Under the pieces are notes generated by a model. That model ran no database searches. It saw nothing but the letters and a program-made list of their open reading frames with translations, and was not told the DNA's origin. A DNA stretch of 64,000 bases from Intrasporangium_A sp039812505 (GTDB taxonomy: Bacteria; Actinomycetota; Actinomycetes; Actinomycetales; Dermatophilaceae): the NCBI RefSeq assembly GCF_039812505.1, contig NZ_JBDIAQ010000004.1, forward strand, positions 10,865 through 74,864. The letters are read 5' to 3'. The position numbers and the translations under genes are program-made. This document shows positions 54,365 through 62,915 of this stretch, piece by piece (the first letter of the stretch is position 1; each line of letters begins with the position of its first letter).

Positions 54365-56125
54365 TTACTGGTCGATCCACATCTGCGTCATGACCGGCAT
54401 GCCGTGGTTCGGGTCGTTGAGGACGTTCTTGACCTTGGTGCCGAAGACGTAGTTGCCCTTGTCGTACTGGTACGGGATCGCCGGCAGGTAGTTCTCGAAC
54501 AGCCACTTGTCGAACTTGCCCCACTCCGGAGCGGCCTGTTCGACCGGCAGCTTCTGGATCCGGGCGACCTCCGCGTCGACCTTCGCGTCCTGCAGGTTGC
54601 CCCAGTTGGTGCTGCCGGAGGCCATCGACACCGAGGTGACCATGGGCGGGAAGATCGAGTCCGCGGCGGGCCAGTCGAAGCACCAGCCGGTGGGCGACTG
54701 CAGGAAGTTCTGCTCGCTCTTCGGGTCGGCGTAGAGCTTGCGCCGGTCCTTGCCGGGCACGCCCATGTCCTTGATCTTGAAACCGGCCTCCTCGAGCTTC
54801 TGCTTGCGCACCTGGTTGACCTTCTGCGCGCTCATGTCGTCGTTCGTGTAGTAGTAGATGAGCTGGAACTCCTTGCCCGGCCCGAAGCCCGCGTCGGCGA
54901 GCATCTGCTTGGCCTTGGCCGGGTCGCCGTCGCCGGTGCCGTCGAACCCGTCGATGCCCTTGTAGTCGAGCCAGCCCGGGATCTGCGGTGGGATGAACGT
55001 CGTACCGGGCGTGAACGAGTGCGTCGTCTGGCCGCCGGCCTTGCGGATGCCGTCGAACGGGTAGGCCACGGCGATCGCCTTCCGGACCTCCATCGGGATC
55101 TTGGAGGTGACCATGTTGACGGCGTAGACGCACGAGGACGGTCCCTCGACGAACTGGTCCTTCTTCGGGCCCTCGATCTGGTCGATCAGCGAGGAGTCGA
55201 TCGGGTCCCAGTTCATCGACGTCGCGTCGACCCCGTTGCTGGCCAGGATGGCCTGCTGGACCTTGACGGCGTCGACGCCGAACTTGAAGTCGTAGCCGTC
55301 GAGGTAGTTGTTGCGCGCCGGGTCGGTGTTCGGGTCCCACTGGTCGTTGCGCACCAGGGTCAGCTCCGAGCCCGGCGTGTACTTGTCGAACTTGTACGGC
55401 CCGGTCGCGAGCGGGTGCAGCGTGTAGTCCTTCTTGGTGTCCTTCGCCTCGGGGATCGGCGAGAACTGCGGGTAGGACGCGAAGAAGGAGAGCGACTCGA
55501 AGCGCTTCTCCAGGTGGATGACGACGGTCTTGTCGTCCGTCGCCTCCACGCCGTTCCAGTTCTTGTCCCCCTGGTAGGGGCCCTTGTAGTCCTTGCCGCC
55601 CTTGAAGAAGTCGCGCTGGTAGGTCGGGCCGTTGCTGGCGAGGTCGGGGTCGAAGGAGCGCTTGATGGCGAAGACGACGTCCTTGGCGGTGACCGGCGTG
55701 CCGTCCTCGTACTTGATGCCGTCCTTGAGGGTGAACGTCCAGGTCAGGCCGTCGTCGGAGACCTTGCCCAGGTCGGTGGCGAGGTCGGGCACCAGCACCG
55801 ACCGGCCGTCGCGGAAGGAGTACGAGGTCAGCGTGCGGTGGGTCACGCCGAGGATCGCGATGGTGTCGGTGTAGTACTGGTCGCTCGGGTCGAAGTTGGC
55901 CGGGGTGGACTCATAGGGAACGGTGAGGATGCCGCCCTTCTTGGCACCGGAGACCTCCGGCGCCGGGCCCTTGGCGTCGGGCATCATGTTCGAGGTCGCC
56001 GCCTCGAGCTTGCCGCCGCCGGTCTCGCCGGGCTTGGTATCCGCCGAGGGGTTGGGCGCGCCGCAGGCCGCGACGAATCCGAGGGAGGCGGCGGCTCCCA
56101 CGGTGAGGGCTTTGGTCCAGCGCAT
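54365..56125 (-). CDS. oligopeptide-binding lipoprotein, SBP family 5
   Basis: 586 residues. Lipoprotein signal with lipobox VAAC, C21 lipidated. The mature part is a family-5 binding protein of the OppA/DppA type, with the typical segments GILTVPYESTPANFDP and LKDGIKYEDGTPVTAKDVVFAIKRS. It captures peptides or related solutes outside the membrane. It lies between the two permease genes. Confidence 0.92.
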   Translation of the reverse strand: MRWTKALTVGAAASLGFVAACGAPNPSADTKPGETGGGKLEAATSNMMPDAKGPAPEVSGAKKGGILTVPYESTPANFDPSDQYYTDTIAILGVTHRTLTSYSFRDGRSVLVPDLATDLGKVSDDGLTWTFTLKDGIKYEDGTPVTAKDVVFAIKRSFDPDLASNGPTYQRDFFKGGKDYKGPYQGDKNWNGVEATDDKTVVIHLEKRFESLSFFASYPQFSPIPEAKDTKKDYTLHPLATGPYKFDKYTPGSELTLVRNDQWDPNTDPARNNYLDGYDFKFGVDAVKVQQAILASNGVDATSMNWDPIDSSLIDQIEGPKKDQFVEGPSSCVYAVNMVTSKIPMEVRKAIAVAYPFDGIRKAGGQTTHSFTPGTTFIPPQIPGWLDYKGIDGFDGTGDGDPAKAKQMLADAGFGPGKEFQLIYYYTNDDMSAQKVNQVRKQKLEEAGFKIKDMGVPGKDRRKLYADPKSEQNFLQSPTGWCFDWPAADSIFPPMVTSVSMASGSTNWGNLQDAKVDAEVARIQKLPVEQAAPEWGKFDKWLFENYLPAIPYQYDKGNYVFGTKVKNVLNDPNHGMPVMTQMWIDQ

Positions 56126-56198
56126 GTGTTGTGCTCCCTTTGTGCGTGTCCCGGGCCTTTGTGCCGGGAACGTCCGGTGGCCGATGGCGTGGTCGGTG

Positions 56199-57239
56199 CT
56201 ATCGGCGGGTGGTCGGGTCGAAGGCGTCGCGGATCGAGTCGCCGAGCAGGCTCAGGGCGAGCACGAGCAGTGAGATGCCGATGACCGGGGGCCAGAGCCA
56301 CAGCGGGTAGCTCTGGAAGGAGTTCTGGGCGTCCGCGATGGTGCGGCCCCAGGACGGGGTGGGCTCGACGAGCCCGGCCCCGAGGTAGGACAGGGTCGCC
56401 TCGGCGGTGATGTAGGCCGGCACCGCGATCGAGGCCGAGACGATGATCGGGCCGACCAGGTTGGGCAGGATCTCCTTGAACAGGATGCTGCGGGTCGGCA
56501 CGCCGATGGCGCGGGCCGCCTGGACGAACTCGCGTTCGCGCAGGCTCACCACCTCGCCCCGGACCAGCCGGGCCAGCCCCATCCAGCCGAACAGGACGAG
56601 CAGCGCGATGATCAGCCAGAACCGGATGTCGGAGGTCTGCTGCGCGGTGAGGCTGCCCCGCGGGCCGAACCGCAGCTCGATGATCGGGGTCACGGCGATG
56701 ACCATGAGCAGGAAGGGCAGGCTGAGGAAGAAGTCGACGATCCAGGAGATCGTCCGGTCGACCACCCCGCCGAGGTATCCCGCGAGCAGGCCCATGGTCA
56801 CGCCGATGATCGTCGACAGGGCCGCGGCGACGAAGCCGATGATCAGGGAGGGGCGGGCCCCGTAGGTCCACCGGGCGAACAGGTCGCGCCCGATGCCCTT
56901 CTCGACGCCGAGCCAGTGGGCGGAGGTGATGCCCTGCTTGGGGAAGCCGTTCAGGTCGACGAGCTCGGTGTGGGTCGTGTTCGGGTCGGCCTTGACGTGG
57001 CTGATCGGGTCGACCGCCTGCAGGCTGGTCAGCAGCGGGGCGAAGATCGCGACGAGGATGAAGAAGAGCACGACCGCCGTGCAGACCACGGCGACCTTGT
57101 CCTTCTTCAGCCGCTCCCAGGCGATCTGTCCGGGGGACCGGCCGGCCCGCTGGTCGTCCTGCAGGTGGGCGGCCTCGGCGTCCTCCGCCTCGCGGGCCAG
57201 CTCCTCCGTCTCGGCGCCGCCACCTGGCACAGTGCTCAC
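56199..57239 (-). CDS. oligopeptide ABC transporter permease OppC type
   Basis: 346 residues. A hydrophilic Glu/Ala-rich N terminus of about 45 residues, six membrane segments and the EAA loop FVQAARAIGVPTRSILFKEILPN. GTG 57239 has GGAG 8 nt upstream; an in-frame start at 57356 would add Arg/Pro/Gly-rich residues unlike the family. Probably the first gene of the opp operon; the 201-bp gap to rarA should hold its promoter, but I see no convincing -35/-10 pair. Confidence 0.9.
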   Translation of the reverse strand: MSTVPGGGAETEELAREAEDAEAAHLQDDQRAGRSPGQIAWERLKKDKVAVVCTAVVLFFILVAIFAPLLTSLQAVDPISHVKADPNTTHTELVDLNGFPKQGITSAHWLGVEKGIGRDLFARWTYGARPSLIIGFVAAALSTIIGVTMGLLAGYLGGVVDRTISWIVDFFLSLPFLLMVIAVTPIIELRFGPRGSLTAQQTSDIRFWLIIALLVLFGWMGLARLVRGEVVSLREREFVQAARAIGVPTRSILFKEILPNLVGPIIVSASIAVPAYITAEATLSYLGAGLVEPTPSWGRTIADAQNSFQSYPLWLWPPVIGISLLVLALSLLGDSIRDAFDPTTRR

Positions 57240-57440
57240 TGTGGTGTCTCCATCCTCGTGGGACCTGGCCTCACGAACCGGCGCTGGCGCACCGGTCCGA
57301 AGGGTCGGGCAGTGCGGCGACCCACCGCCACGCCACCCCCTTGGGACGAGGGTCACCCTGCCATACCGGTTCGGCGATGTCCAAGTACTGGGACGCTCTG
57401 GTTGACAAATCGTTACGGGGAGTCGGTTCGACGCGGGAGA

Positions 57441-58856
57441 TCATCCGGCGTCGGGCCGGTCTGCGCGCCCGGACGCCGGGCGCCCGAGCCGGTCCTGCAG
57501 CCAGCCGAGCCGGCTGCGCAGCCGGCCCTCGAAACCGCGGTCGGTCGGGTGGTAGTACCGCACCCCGGCGAGGTCGTCGGGCAGGTACTGCTGCCGGGCC
57601 ACGGCGTCCGGTTCGTCGTGCGCGTAGACGTAGCCGGCACCGTGGCCCAGCCGCTCGGCCCCCGCGTACCCGGTCCCGCGCAGGTGCGCCGGCACCGCCC
57701 CGCCTCGGCCCGCGCGCACGTCTGCGACGGCGGCGTCGAGGCCCGCGTAGGCGGCGTTGGACTTCGGCGCGAGGGCGTTGTGCACCACGGCCTGGGCGAG
57801 GATGATCCGCGCCTCCGGCATCCCGATCTGCGCCACCGCGTGCATCGCCGCCACGGCGGTCTGCAGCGCGGTCGGGTCGGCCATCCCGATGTCCTCGCTC
57901 GCGGCGATCACGACCCGGCGGGCGACGAAGCGGGGGTCCTCGCCCGCCTCGAGCATCCGGGCCAGGTAGTGCAGCGCCGCGTCGACGTCGCTGCCGCGCA
58001 TCGACTTGACCAGAGCGCTGGCGACGTCGTAGTGCTGGTCGCCCGTGCGGTCGTAGCGCACCGCGGCGCGGGCGACGGCCTGCTCGACGTGGGCCAGCGT
58101 CACGAGGACCGGCGCGGTCGTGTGCCGCCCGACCGGCTGGGCGTCCTGGGCCACGCCTGCGGCAGCCTCCAACGAGGTCAGCGCCCGGCGGGCGTCGCCC
58201 CCGGCCAGCCGCACCAGGTGCTCGAGGGCGTCGTCGGCCAGCGAGTACTGCGCCGCCAGGCCCCGCTCGTCCGTGAGGGCCGAGCCGATGACCTCCCGGA
58301 TGTCCTTGTCCGACAAGGGCGTCAGTGTTACGAGTACCGACCGGGACAGCAACGGAGCGATGATGCTGAACGAGGGGTTCTCGGTGGTCGCCGCGACCAG
58401 GATCACGGTGCGGTTCTCGACACCGGGCAGCAGGGCGTCCTGCTGCGCCTTGGTGAAGCGGTGGATCTCGTCGAGGAACAGCACGGTCTGCCGGCCGTAC
58501 AGGTCCCGGTCGCGTACGGCGGCCTCCATGACGGCCCGGACGTCGCGGACCCCGGCGGTGACGGCCGACAGCTCGACGAACCGGCGCTCGGCCACGGTCG
58601 CCACCAGGTGCGCCAGCGTCGTCTTGCCGGTGCCGGGCGGACCCCAGATGACCGCCGAGAGCGGCCCGGCGGCGCCGCCGGAGCCCTCGACCAGCCGCCG
58701 GACCGGGCTGCCGGTGCGCAGCACCTCGGCCTGACCCCGGAACTCGTCGAGCGACCGGGGGCGCATCCGGGCGGCGAGCGGCGCGGCGGCCCGCTGAGCG
58801 GCATACCCCTGCCGTCCCGCCGCTGCCGCGGCACCGAACAGGTCGTCCGAGGTCAC
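57441..58856 (-). CDS. rarA: replication-associated recombination protein RarA (MgsA)
   Basis: 471 residues. AAA+ ATPase with Walker A GPPGTGKTT, Walker B VLFLDEIHRF, sensor-1 TTENPSF and the C-terminal tetramerisation domain (AHLRGTGYAGAERLGHG...YPDD-like QYLPDDL). Acts at stalled forks. GTG 58856 lies only 17 bp from the divergent RND gene; TAGCCT 6 nt before it suggests a leaderless mRNA. Confidence 0.94.
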   Translation of the reverse strand: MTSDDLFGAAAAAGRQGYAAQRAAAPLAARMRPRSLDEFRGQAEVLRTGSPVRRLVEGSGGAAGPLSAVIWGPPGTGKTTLAHLVATVAERRFVELSAVTAGVRDVRAVMEAAVRDRDLYGRQTVLFLDEIHRFTKAQQDALLPGVENRTVILVAATTENPSFSIIAPLLSRSVLVTLTPLSDKDIREVIGSALTDERGLAAQYSLADDALEHLVRLAGGDARRALTSLEAAAGVAQDAQPVGRHTTAPVLVTLAHVEQAVARAAVRYDRTGDQHYDVASALVKSMRGSDVDAALHYLARMLEAGEDPRFVARRVVIAASEDIGMADPTALQTAVAAMHAVAQIGMPEARIILAQAVVHNALAPKSNAAYAGLDAAVADVRAGRGGAVPAHLRGTGYAGAERLGHGAGYVYAHDEPDAVARQQYLPDDLAGVRYYHPTDRGFEGRLRSRLGWLQDRLGRPASGRADRPDAG

Positions 58857-58862
58857 TGTGGA

Positions 58863-58868
58863 AGGCTA
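58863..58868 (-). promoter_or_regulatory. -10 box of rarA, overlapping the RND gene's ribosome-binding site
   Basis: TAGCCT (minus strand) is followed by 6 bp and GTG 58856. On the other strand GAAGG (58861-58865) is the Shine-Dalgarno of the divergent gene, so the elements overlap. Confidence 0.45.
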
Positions 58869-58873
58869 TCCCC

Positions 58874-61081
58874 GTGCTCCAGCAGTCCTCCCCCGCGGAC
58901 CGGGGCCGCACCGGGCCCCTGGCCTGGCTCGGCCGGCTCGTCGCGGCCCACCCGAAGACTTGGCTGCTGGCCTGGGTCGTGGTCACCGTGGCGTGCTTCG
59001 CGGTCGCGGTCGGGGGCGTGACCGGCCAGTCGCTGTTCAACCGGCTGCACACCGGTGACCCGTCGGTCGGCGGCGAGGCCCAGCAGGCGCGCACCCTCAT
59101 CGAGCAGATCGAGCCGTCGCTGGACAACCTGACCCTCCAGGTGCGCGGGGCCGACCTGACCGACGCCGCCGCGGTGCGGCAGGCCGCGGCCGACACGCTG
59201 GCGCTCCGGGACATCGCCGGGGTGCACGAGGTCCGCTCGCCGCTGCTGTCCCCCAAGGGAGTCGCCGACCCGGCGGTGGCGCCGCTGCTGGCCCACGGCA
59301 GGCCCGGGTCCGGCGGGTTCGTCACCGTCGTCGACTTCGACGCCTCCCTTACCGCGGCGCAGCAGGACGCGGCCGCCGCGAAGGTCACGACCGCGCTGCT
59401 GCACATCCCCACCGCCTGGCCCGCTGCGACGGGCAGCGTCGGCGGTGTCGGCCCGGTGGTCGACGCGATCACCGCGACGATCGAGCGGGACCTGTTGCGC
59501 GGCGAGGGGATCGCGCTGCCGCTCACCTTCGTCGTCATGTTCTTCGTCTTCGGCGGCTTCATCGCCGCGGGCATGCCGGTCGTCGGCGCCATCGCCGCGA
59601 TCGGTGGTGCCCTGCTGTCGCTGTTCGTCTTCTCGCACACCATCGAGCTCGACGCGACAGTCGTCAACATCGTCACCCTGCTCGGCTTCGGCCTGTCCAT
59701 CGACTACGGCCTGCTCACGGTGAGCCGTTTCCGCGAGGAGCTGGCCCGGGCCCGCGGCGAGCGGAGGGGGCTGACCCGGGAGCACATCGCGGTCGCGACC
59801 GAGCGGACCGTGGCCACCGCCGGGCGCACCGTCCTGTTCTCCGGCCTCACCGTGGCCATCGCGCTGTCCGGCCTGCTGGTCTTCGAGGCCGAGATCATGA
59901 AGGCCATCGGCCTGGCCGGGGTGTCCGTGGTGCTCGTCGCGCTCGTCGTGGCGATCACCCTCGTCCCGGCCCTGGCGGTGCTGGGCGCGCGTCCGCTGGC
60001 CCGCCGGGCACGAGTGGCCACCACCGACGAGGGGGCCTTCTCGAGCCTGGCGCGGGGGGTGCAGCGGCGGCCCGTCGCCGTCATCGTCGGGGTGACCGTC
60101 GTGCTGGTCGTCCTGGCCCTGCCGGTCTTCTCGGTCCGGCTGACCTCCTCGGGCACCGAGCTGCTGCCGAAGTCGGCGCCCCAGCGCGTCTTCTTCGACG
60201 AGCTCGCCCGCGACTACCCGGCCCTCAGCGCGCCCGAGGTGACCGTCGTGGCCACCTCCTCGGACACCGCCGCGGTGACGGCGTGGGCCGCGCCGCTCAA
60301 GTCGCAGCCGGGGGTCACCGCGGTGTCCGTGCGGCCGCTCGGCGCCGACCACCAGCTCGTCTCCGTGCGGGTGGCCGGGCCACCGACCTCCGACGACGCG
60401 CAGGCGCTGGTGACCCACGTCCGGGACGGCCCGGCGCCCTTCCCGATCCTGACGACCGGGCAGGCCGCCAGCCAGATGGACTTCCTCGCGTCGATGGGCC
60501 GGGGGGCACCGTACGCCGTGCTCCTCGTGGTCGTGGGCACCTTCATCCTGCTGTTCCTGATGACCGGCTCGGTCGTCATCCCGCTCAAGGCGCTGGTGCT
60601 GAACGTCCTGTCCCTGGGCGCCGCGCTGGGGGTCGTCGTGTGGATCTTCGAGGACGGCCACCTGCAGGGCCTGCTGGCCTTCTCGTCCGTCGACGCGGTC
60701 GAGTCGATGGTGCCCTTCCTCGTGCTCGCGTTCGGCTTCGGCCTGTCGATGGACTACGAGGTGTTCCTGCTGTCCCGGATCACCGAGTTCCACAACCACG
60801 GCCACGACAACGACCGCTCCGTCTCGCTCGGCCTGCAGCGCACCGGGCGGATCATCACCTCGGCGGCGCTGCTGATCATCATCGTCTTCGCCGGCTTCAT
60901 CGCCGGCGACATCCTGATCATCAAGGAGGTCGGGGTCGCCCTCGTCGCAGCGGTGCTCATCGACGCGACCCTGGTGCGGATGCTGCTCGTCCCCGCGACG
61001 ATGACGGTGCTGGGCCGGTGGAACTGGTGGGCCCCGCGCTGGATGCGCCGGCTGCACGAGCGGTTCGGGATCACCGAGTGA
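58874..61081 (+). CDS. MMPL/RND-family membrane transporter
   Basis: 735 residues: two repeats, each with one N-terminal helix, an extracytoplasmic domain and a five-helix bundle. The paired motifs GFGLSIDYGLL and GFGLSMDYEVFLLSRI contain the proton-relay Asp-Tyr pairs of MmpL proteins. Substrate unknown; relatives export lipids or drugs. GTG 58874 has GAAGG 8 nt upstream. Ends at a strong hairpin shared with the convergent PNGase gene. Confidence 0.9.
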   Translation: MLQQSSPADRGRTGPLAWLGRLVAAHPKTWLLAWVVVTVACFAVAVGGVTGQSLFNRLHTGDPSVGGEAQQARTLIEQIEPSLDNLTLQVRGADLTDAAAVRQAAADTLALRDIAGVHEVRSPLLSPKGVADPAVAPLLAHGRPGSGGFVTVVDFDASLTAAQQDAAAAKVTTALLHIPTAWPAATGSVGGVGPVVDAITATIERDLLRGEGIALPLTFVVMFFVFGGFIAAGMPVVGAIAAIGGALLSLFVFSHTIELDATVVNIVTLLGFGLSIDYGLLTVSRFREELARARGERRGLTREHIAVATERTVATAGRTVLFSGLTVAIALSGLLVFEAEIMKAIGLAGVSVVLVALVVAITLVPALAVLGARPLARRARVATTDEGAFSSLARGVQRRPVAVIVGVTVVLVVLALPVFSVRLTSSGTELLPKSAPQRVFFDELARDYPALSAPEVTVVATSSDTAAVTAWAAPLKSQPGVTAVSVRPLGADHQLVSVRVAGPPTSDDAQALVTHVRDGPAPFPILTTGQAASQMDFLASMGRGAPYAVLLVVVGTFILLFLMTGSVVIPLKALVLNVLSLGAALGVVVWIFEDGHLQGLLAFSSVDAVESMVPFLVLAFGFGLSMDYEVFLLSRITEFHNHGHDNDRSVSLGLQRTGRIITSAALLIIIVFAGFIAGDILIIKEVGVALVAAVLIDATLVRMLLVPATMTVLGRWNWWAPRWMRRLHERFGITE

Positions 61082-61083
61082 GC

Positions 61084-61117
61084 CCGGCCACCCGGTGGCT
61101 GTTCACCGGGTGGCCGG
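61084..61117. terminator. bidirectional hairpin terminator
   Basis: 14-bp perfect stem CCGGCCACCCGGTG/CACCGGGTGGCCGG with a 6-base loop, 2 bp past the RND stop and 38 bp past the convergent PNGase stop. Confidence 0.75.
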
Positions 61118-61155
61118 TAGCGGGTGGTCGGTGGCTGGTGACCGGTGGCGGGGCG

Positions 61156-62817
61156 TCAGCAGGCGCGGTGATCCCTCGTGAAGTACCCGTTGACCGCGGT
61201 GACCGTACGGTCGTAGCAGCGATGCGGTCCGGCCTCGACGCGCGTGACGTGCTTGGTCGTGTTCGCCGTCGCGTGCCGCTGGTCACGCGGGACGCCGTAC
61301 AGCCAGCTGGCCGTACCGGTGAACCGGTCGGACGACCTCCCGACGGACGGCTCGGCGCGCCAGTCGGTCGACGTGCCGCTCGAGGTGTACCCGATGTCGA
61401 GCGTCGTGGTGATCCGCTGTGCGCCGGGCACGTCCGTTTCGGCGACGTCGATGAAGCCGCGCTTCGCGTAGCCGAGCCGTCGGGTCGCCAGGGCGGGCTT
61501 GTCGTTGCCGCCGATCCGGCCGGTCGAGGCGGTGTCGGTCCAGGTGGCGTCGAGGGCGTCGCGGGTCTCCCCCGCCGTCCACGTGTGCTCGCTGCGGTTC
61601 TCGAGGGTGCGGCGGACCGTCGTCACCACGTGCCCGCCGGACGTCTCGAGCCACCCGGTCGCGCTGAAGGCGCGCCGGCCCGTGAGCTCGACCCGGCCGG
61701 GCCCGTCGTCCTGCCCGCTGACGGTGGCGTCGACGGCCGGCGCGGGCGCGCTCGACCGGAGCAGCCCGCCGCGCACGACGTCGCGTCCCCTGTCGGTCCA
61801 CACCTGGAACCGGGGCGACAGCGTCCAGGAGCTCTGCTCGGCGGCCAGCCCCGCGACGTGGATCCGGACCTCGTGTGGCCGGCCGTCGTTGAGCAGGCCC
61901 GCGAAGGGCGTCAGGTCGTAGCGCAGGGCCGGGATGTCGAAGGCCTTCGGGGACGGGCTCGCGGCCCACAGGTAGGGGTTGGACCAACCGCCGGTGTAGA
62001 CCACGGGGTAGGGCAGGGCGACCCCGGCGACCCGTCCGTCGAGCAGCACGTCGACCTCCCGGTAGGGCAGCCCGTCGGGGCAGGAGTACCCGGTGTCGGC
62101 GGGGGCGCTGGTGTCCCAGAACTCCTCGCACCCGCCCCCGGAGCCGGTCGCGTAGACCTCGGCGAGCAGACGGTCCGTGTTGCGCGGGACGGTGAGGGAC
62201 CCGACGAGATCGCCGCCCTCGCGGTAGGTCGACTCGAGCGGCTGTACCCGGTCGGCGGTGACGGCAGGGCCCTGACCGGCTCCCGTCCGGTAGAAGTCGA
62301 GCGTCACGGTCACGTCGAACACCCCCGTGTAGGTGTCGTCGACCGTGTTGCCGATGTAGGCGGTCACGTCACCGGGCGACCGGAACAGCGGCGCGAGATC
62401 GGTGACGTCGCGCTCGACGTGCCAGCTGATCCCGTCGGTGCTCGGCTCCGGGGTCGACAGGGTCATGACCCGCACGCCCGAGACGTCGACCCAGCCGAGC
62501 CGGTCGTACTGGCGGCCCGCGACCGAGCCGTCCAGTCGCAGCACGACCTTGGACCACGGGCCGGCACACCCTGCGGGTGGCGTGTAGGGGGTGTGCTGGA
62601 CGCTCCAGTCGCGGAACTCGTGGTCGACGATCGTCACGCTGCACCTGCTTGTGGGCGGGGTCGGCACCGGCGGCTCGGCCGTCATCGGGTCGTCCCAGTC
62701 GGCGCCGAACTCGGCGGGCGGGTCCGACGTGAGGGCGCTCGCCGGCACGCTGCCGGCCAGGGCCAGGGCCGCCCCCACGGTGAGGGCGGCCAGTCTGCGT
62801 CGCGTGGTGGTTCGCAT
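61156..62817 (-). CDS. secreted PNGase A-like peptide-N-glycan amidase
   Basis: 553 residues. A Sec signal peptide (basic RRRLAAL, hydrophobic core, cleavage after PASA, A28) directs secretion. The mature protein resembles the PNGase A family: YTPPAGCAGPWSKVVLRLDG, GRQYDRLGWVDVSGVRV and YIGNTVDDTYTGVFDVTV match the order of motifs in plant PNGase A. This family releases N-glycans from glycopeptides. In bacteria its substrate could be host, plant or fungal glycoproteins. Six or more cysteines suggest disulfides. ATG 62817 lies 5 nt after TACGTT, so the mRNA may be leaderless. No glycosidases are nearby. Confidence 0.82.
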   Translation of the reverse strand: MRTTTRRRLAALTVGAALALAGSVPASALTSDPPAEFGADWDDPMTAEPPVPTPPTSRCSVTIVDHEFRDWSVQHTPYTPPAGCAGPWSKVVLRLDGSVAGRQYDRLGWVDVSGVRVMTLSTPEPSTDGISWHVERDVTDLAPLFRSPGDVTAYIGNTVDDTYTGVFDVTVTLDFYRTGAGQGPAVTADRVQPLESTYREGGDLVGSLTVPRNTDRLLAEVYATGSGGGCEEFWDTSAPADTGYSCPDGLPYREVDVLLDGRVAGVALPYPVVYTGGWSNPYLWAASPSPKAFDIPALRYDLTPFAGLLNDGRPHEVRIHVAGLAAEQSSWTLSPRFQVWTDRGRDVVRGGLLRSSAPAPAVDATVSGQDDGPGRVELTGRRAFSATGWLETSGGHVVTTVRRTLENRSEHTWTAGETRDALDATWTDTASTGRIGGNDKPALATRRLGYAKRGFIDVAETDVPGAQRITTTLDIGYTSSGTSTDWRAEPSVGRSSDRFTGTASWLYGVPRDQRHATANTTKHVTRVEAGPHRCYDRTVTAVNGYFTRDHRAC

Positions 62818-62822
62818 GGGGC

Positions 62823-62828
62823 AACGTA
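62823..62828 (-). promoter_or_regulatory. -10 box of the PNGase gene
   Basis: TACGTT followed by 5 bp and the ATG start on the minus strand. Confidence 0.4.
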
Positions 62829-62838
62829 CTGCCGGGTT

Positions 62839-62856
62839 GGTAAGGCCGGGGTAAAG
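62839..62856 (-). promoter_or_regulatory. 11-bp-spaced direct repeat before the PNGase promoter (PHO-box-like)
   Basis: On the minus strand CTTTACC (62850-62856) and CCTTACC (62839-62845) are 11 bp apart, straddling the -35 position. The arrangement recalls actinobacterial PHO boxes (GTTCACC repeats), but each unit matches only 4-5 of 7 bases. Confidence 0.3.
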
Positions 62857-62915
62857 CGGGCGTCTGGGTTTGCCCTCGGGGGTGCGGTGGCGCCCGCGCG
62901 CTGGTCAGTCGGGCG

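Noticed and set aside
57240..57440. Promoter pair for opp around TTGTCA (57403-57408)
   Set aside because: No -10 hexamer stands 16-18 bp from it on either strand, so I did not call it.
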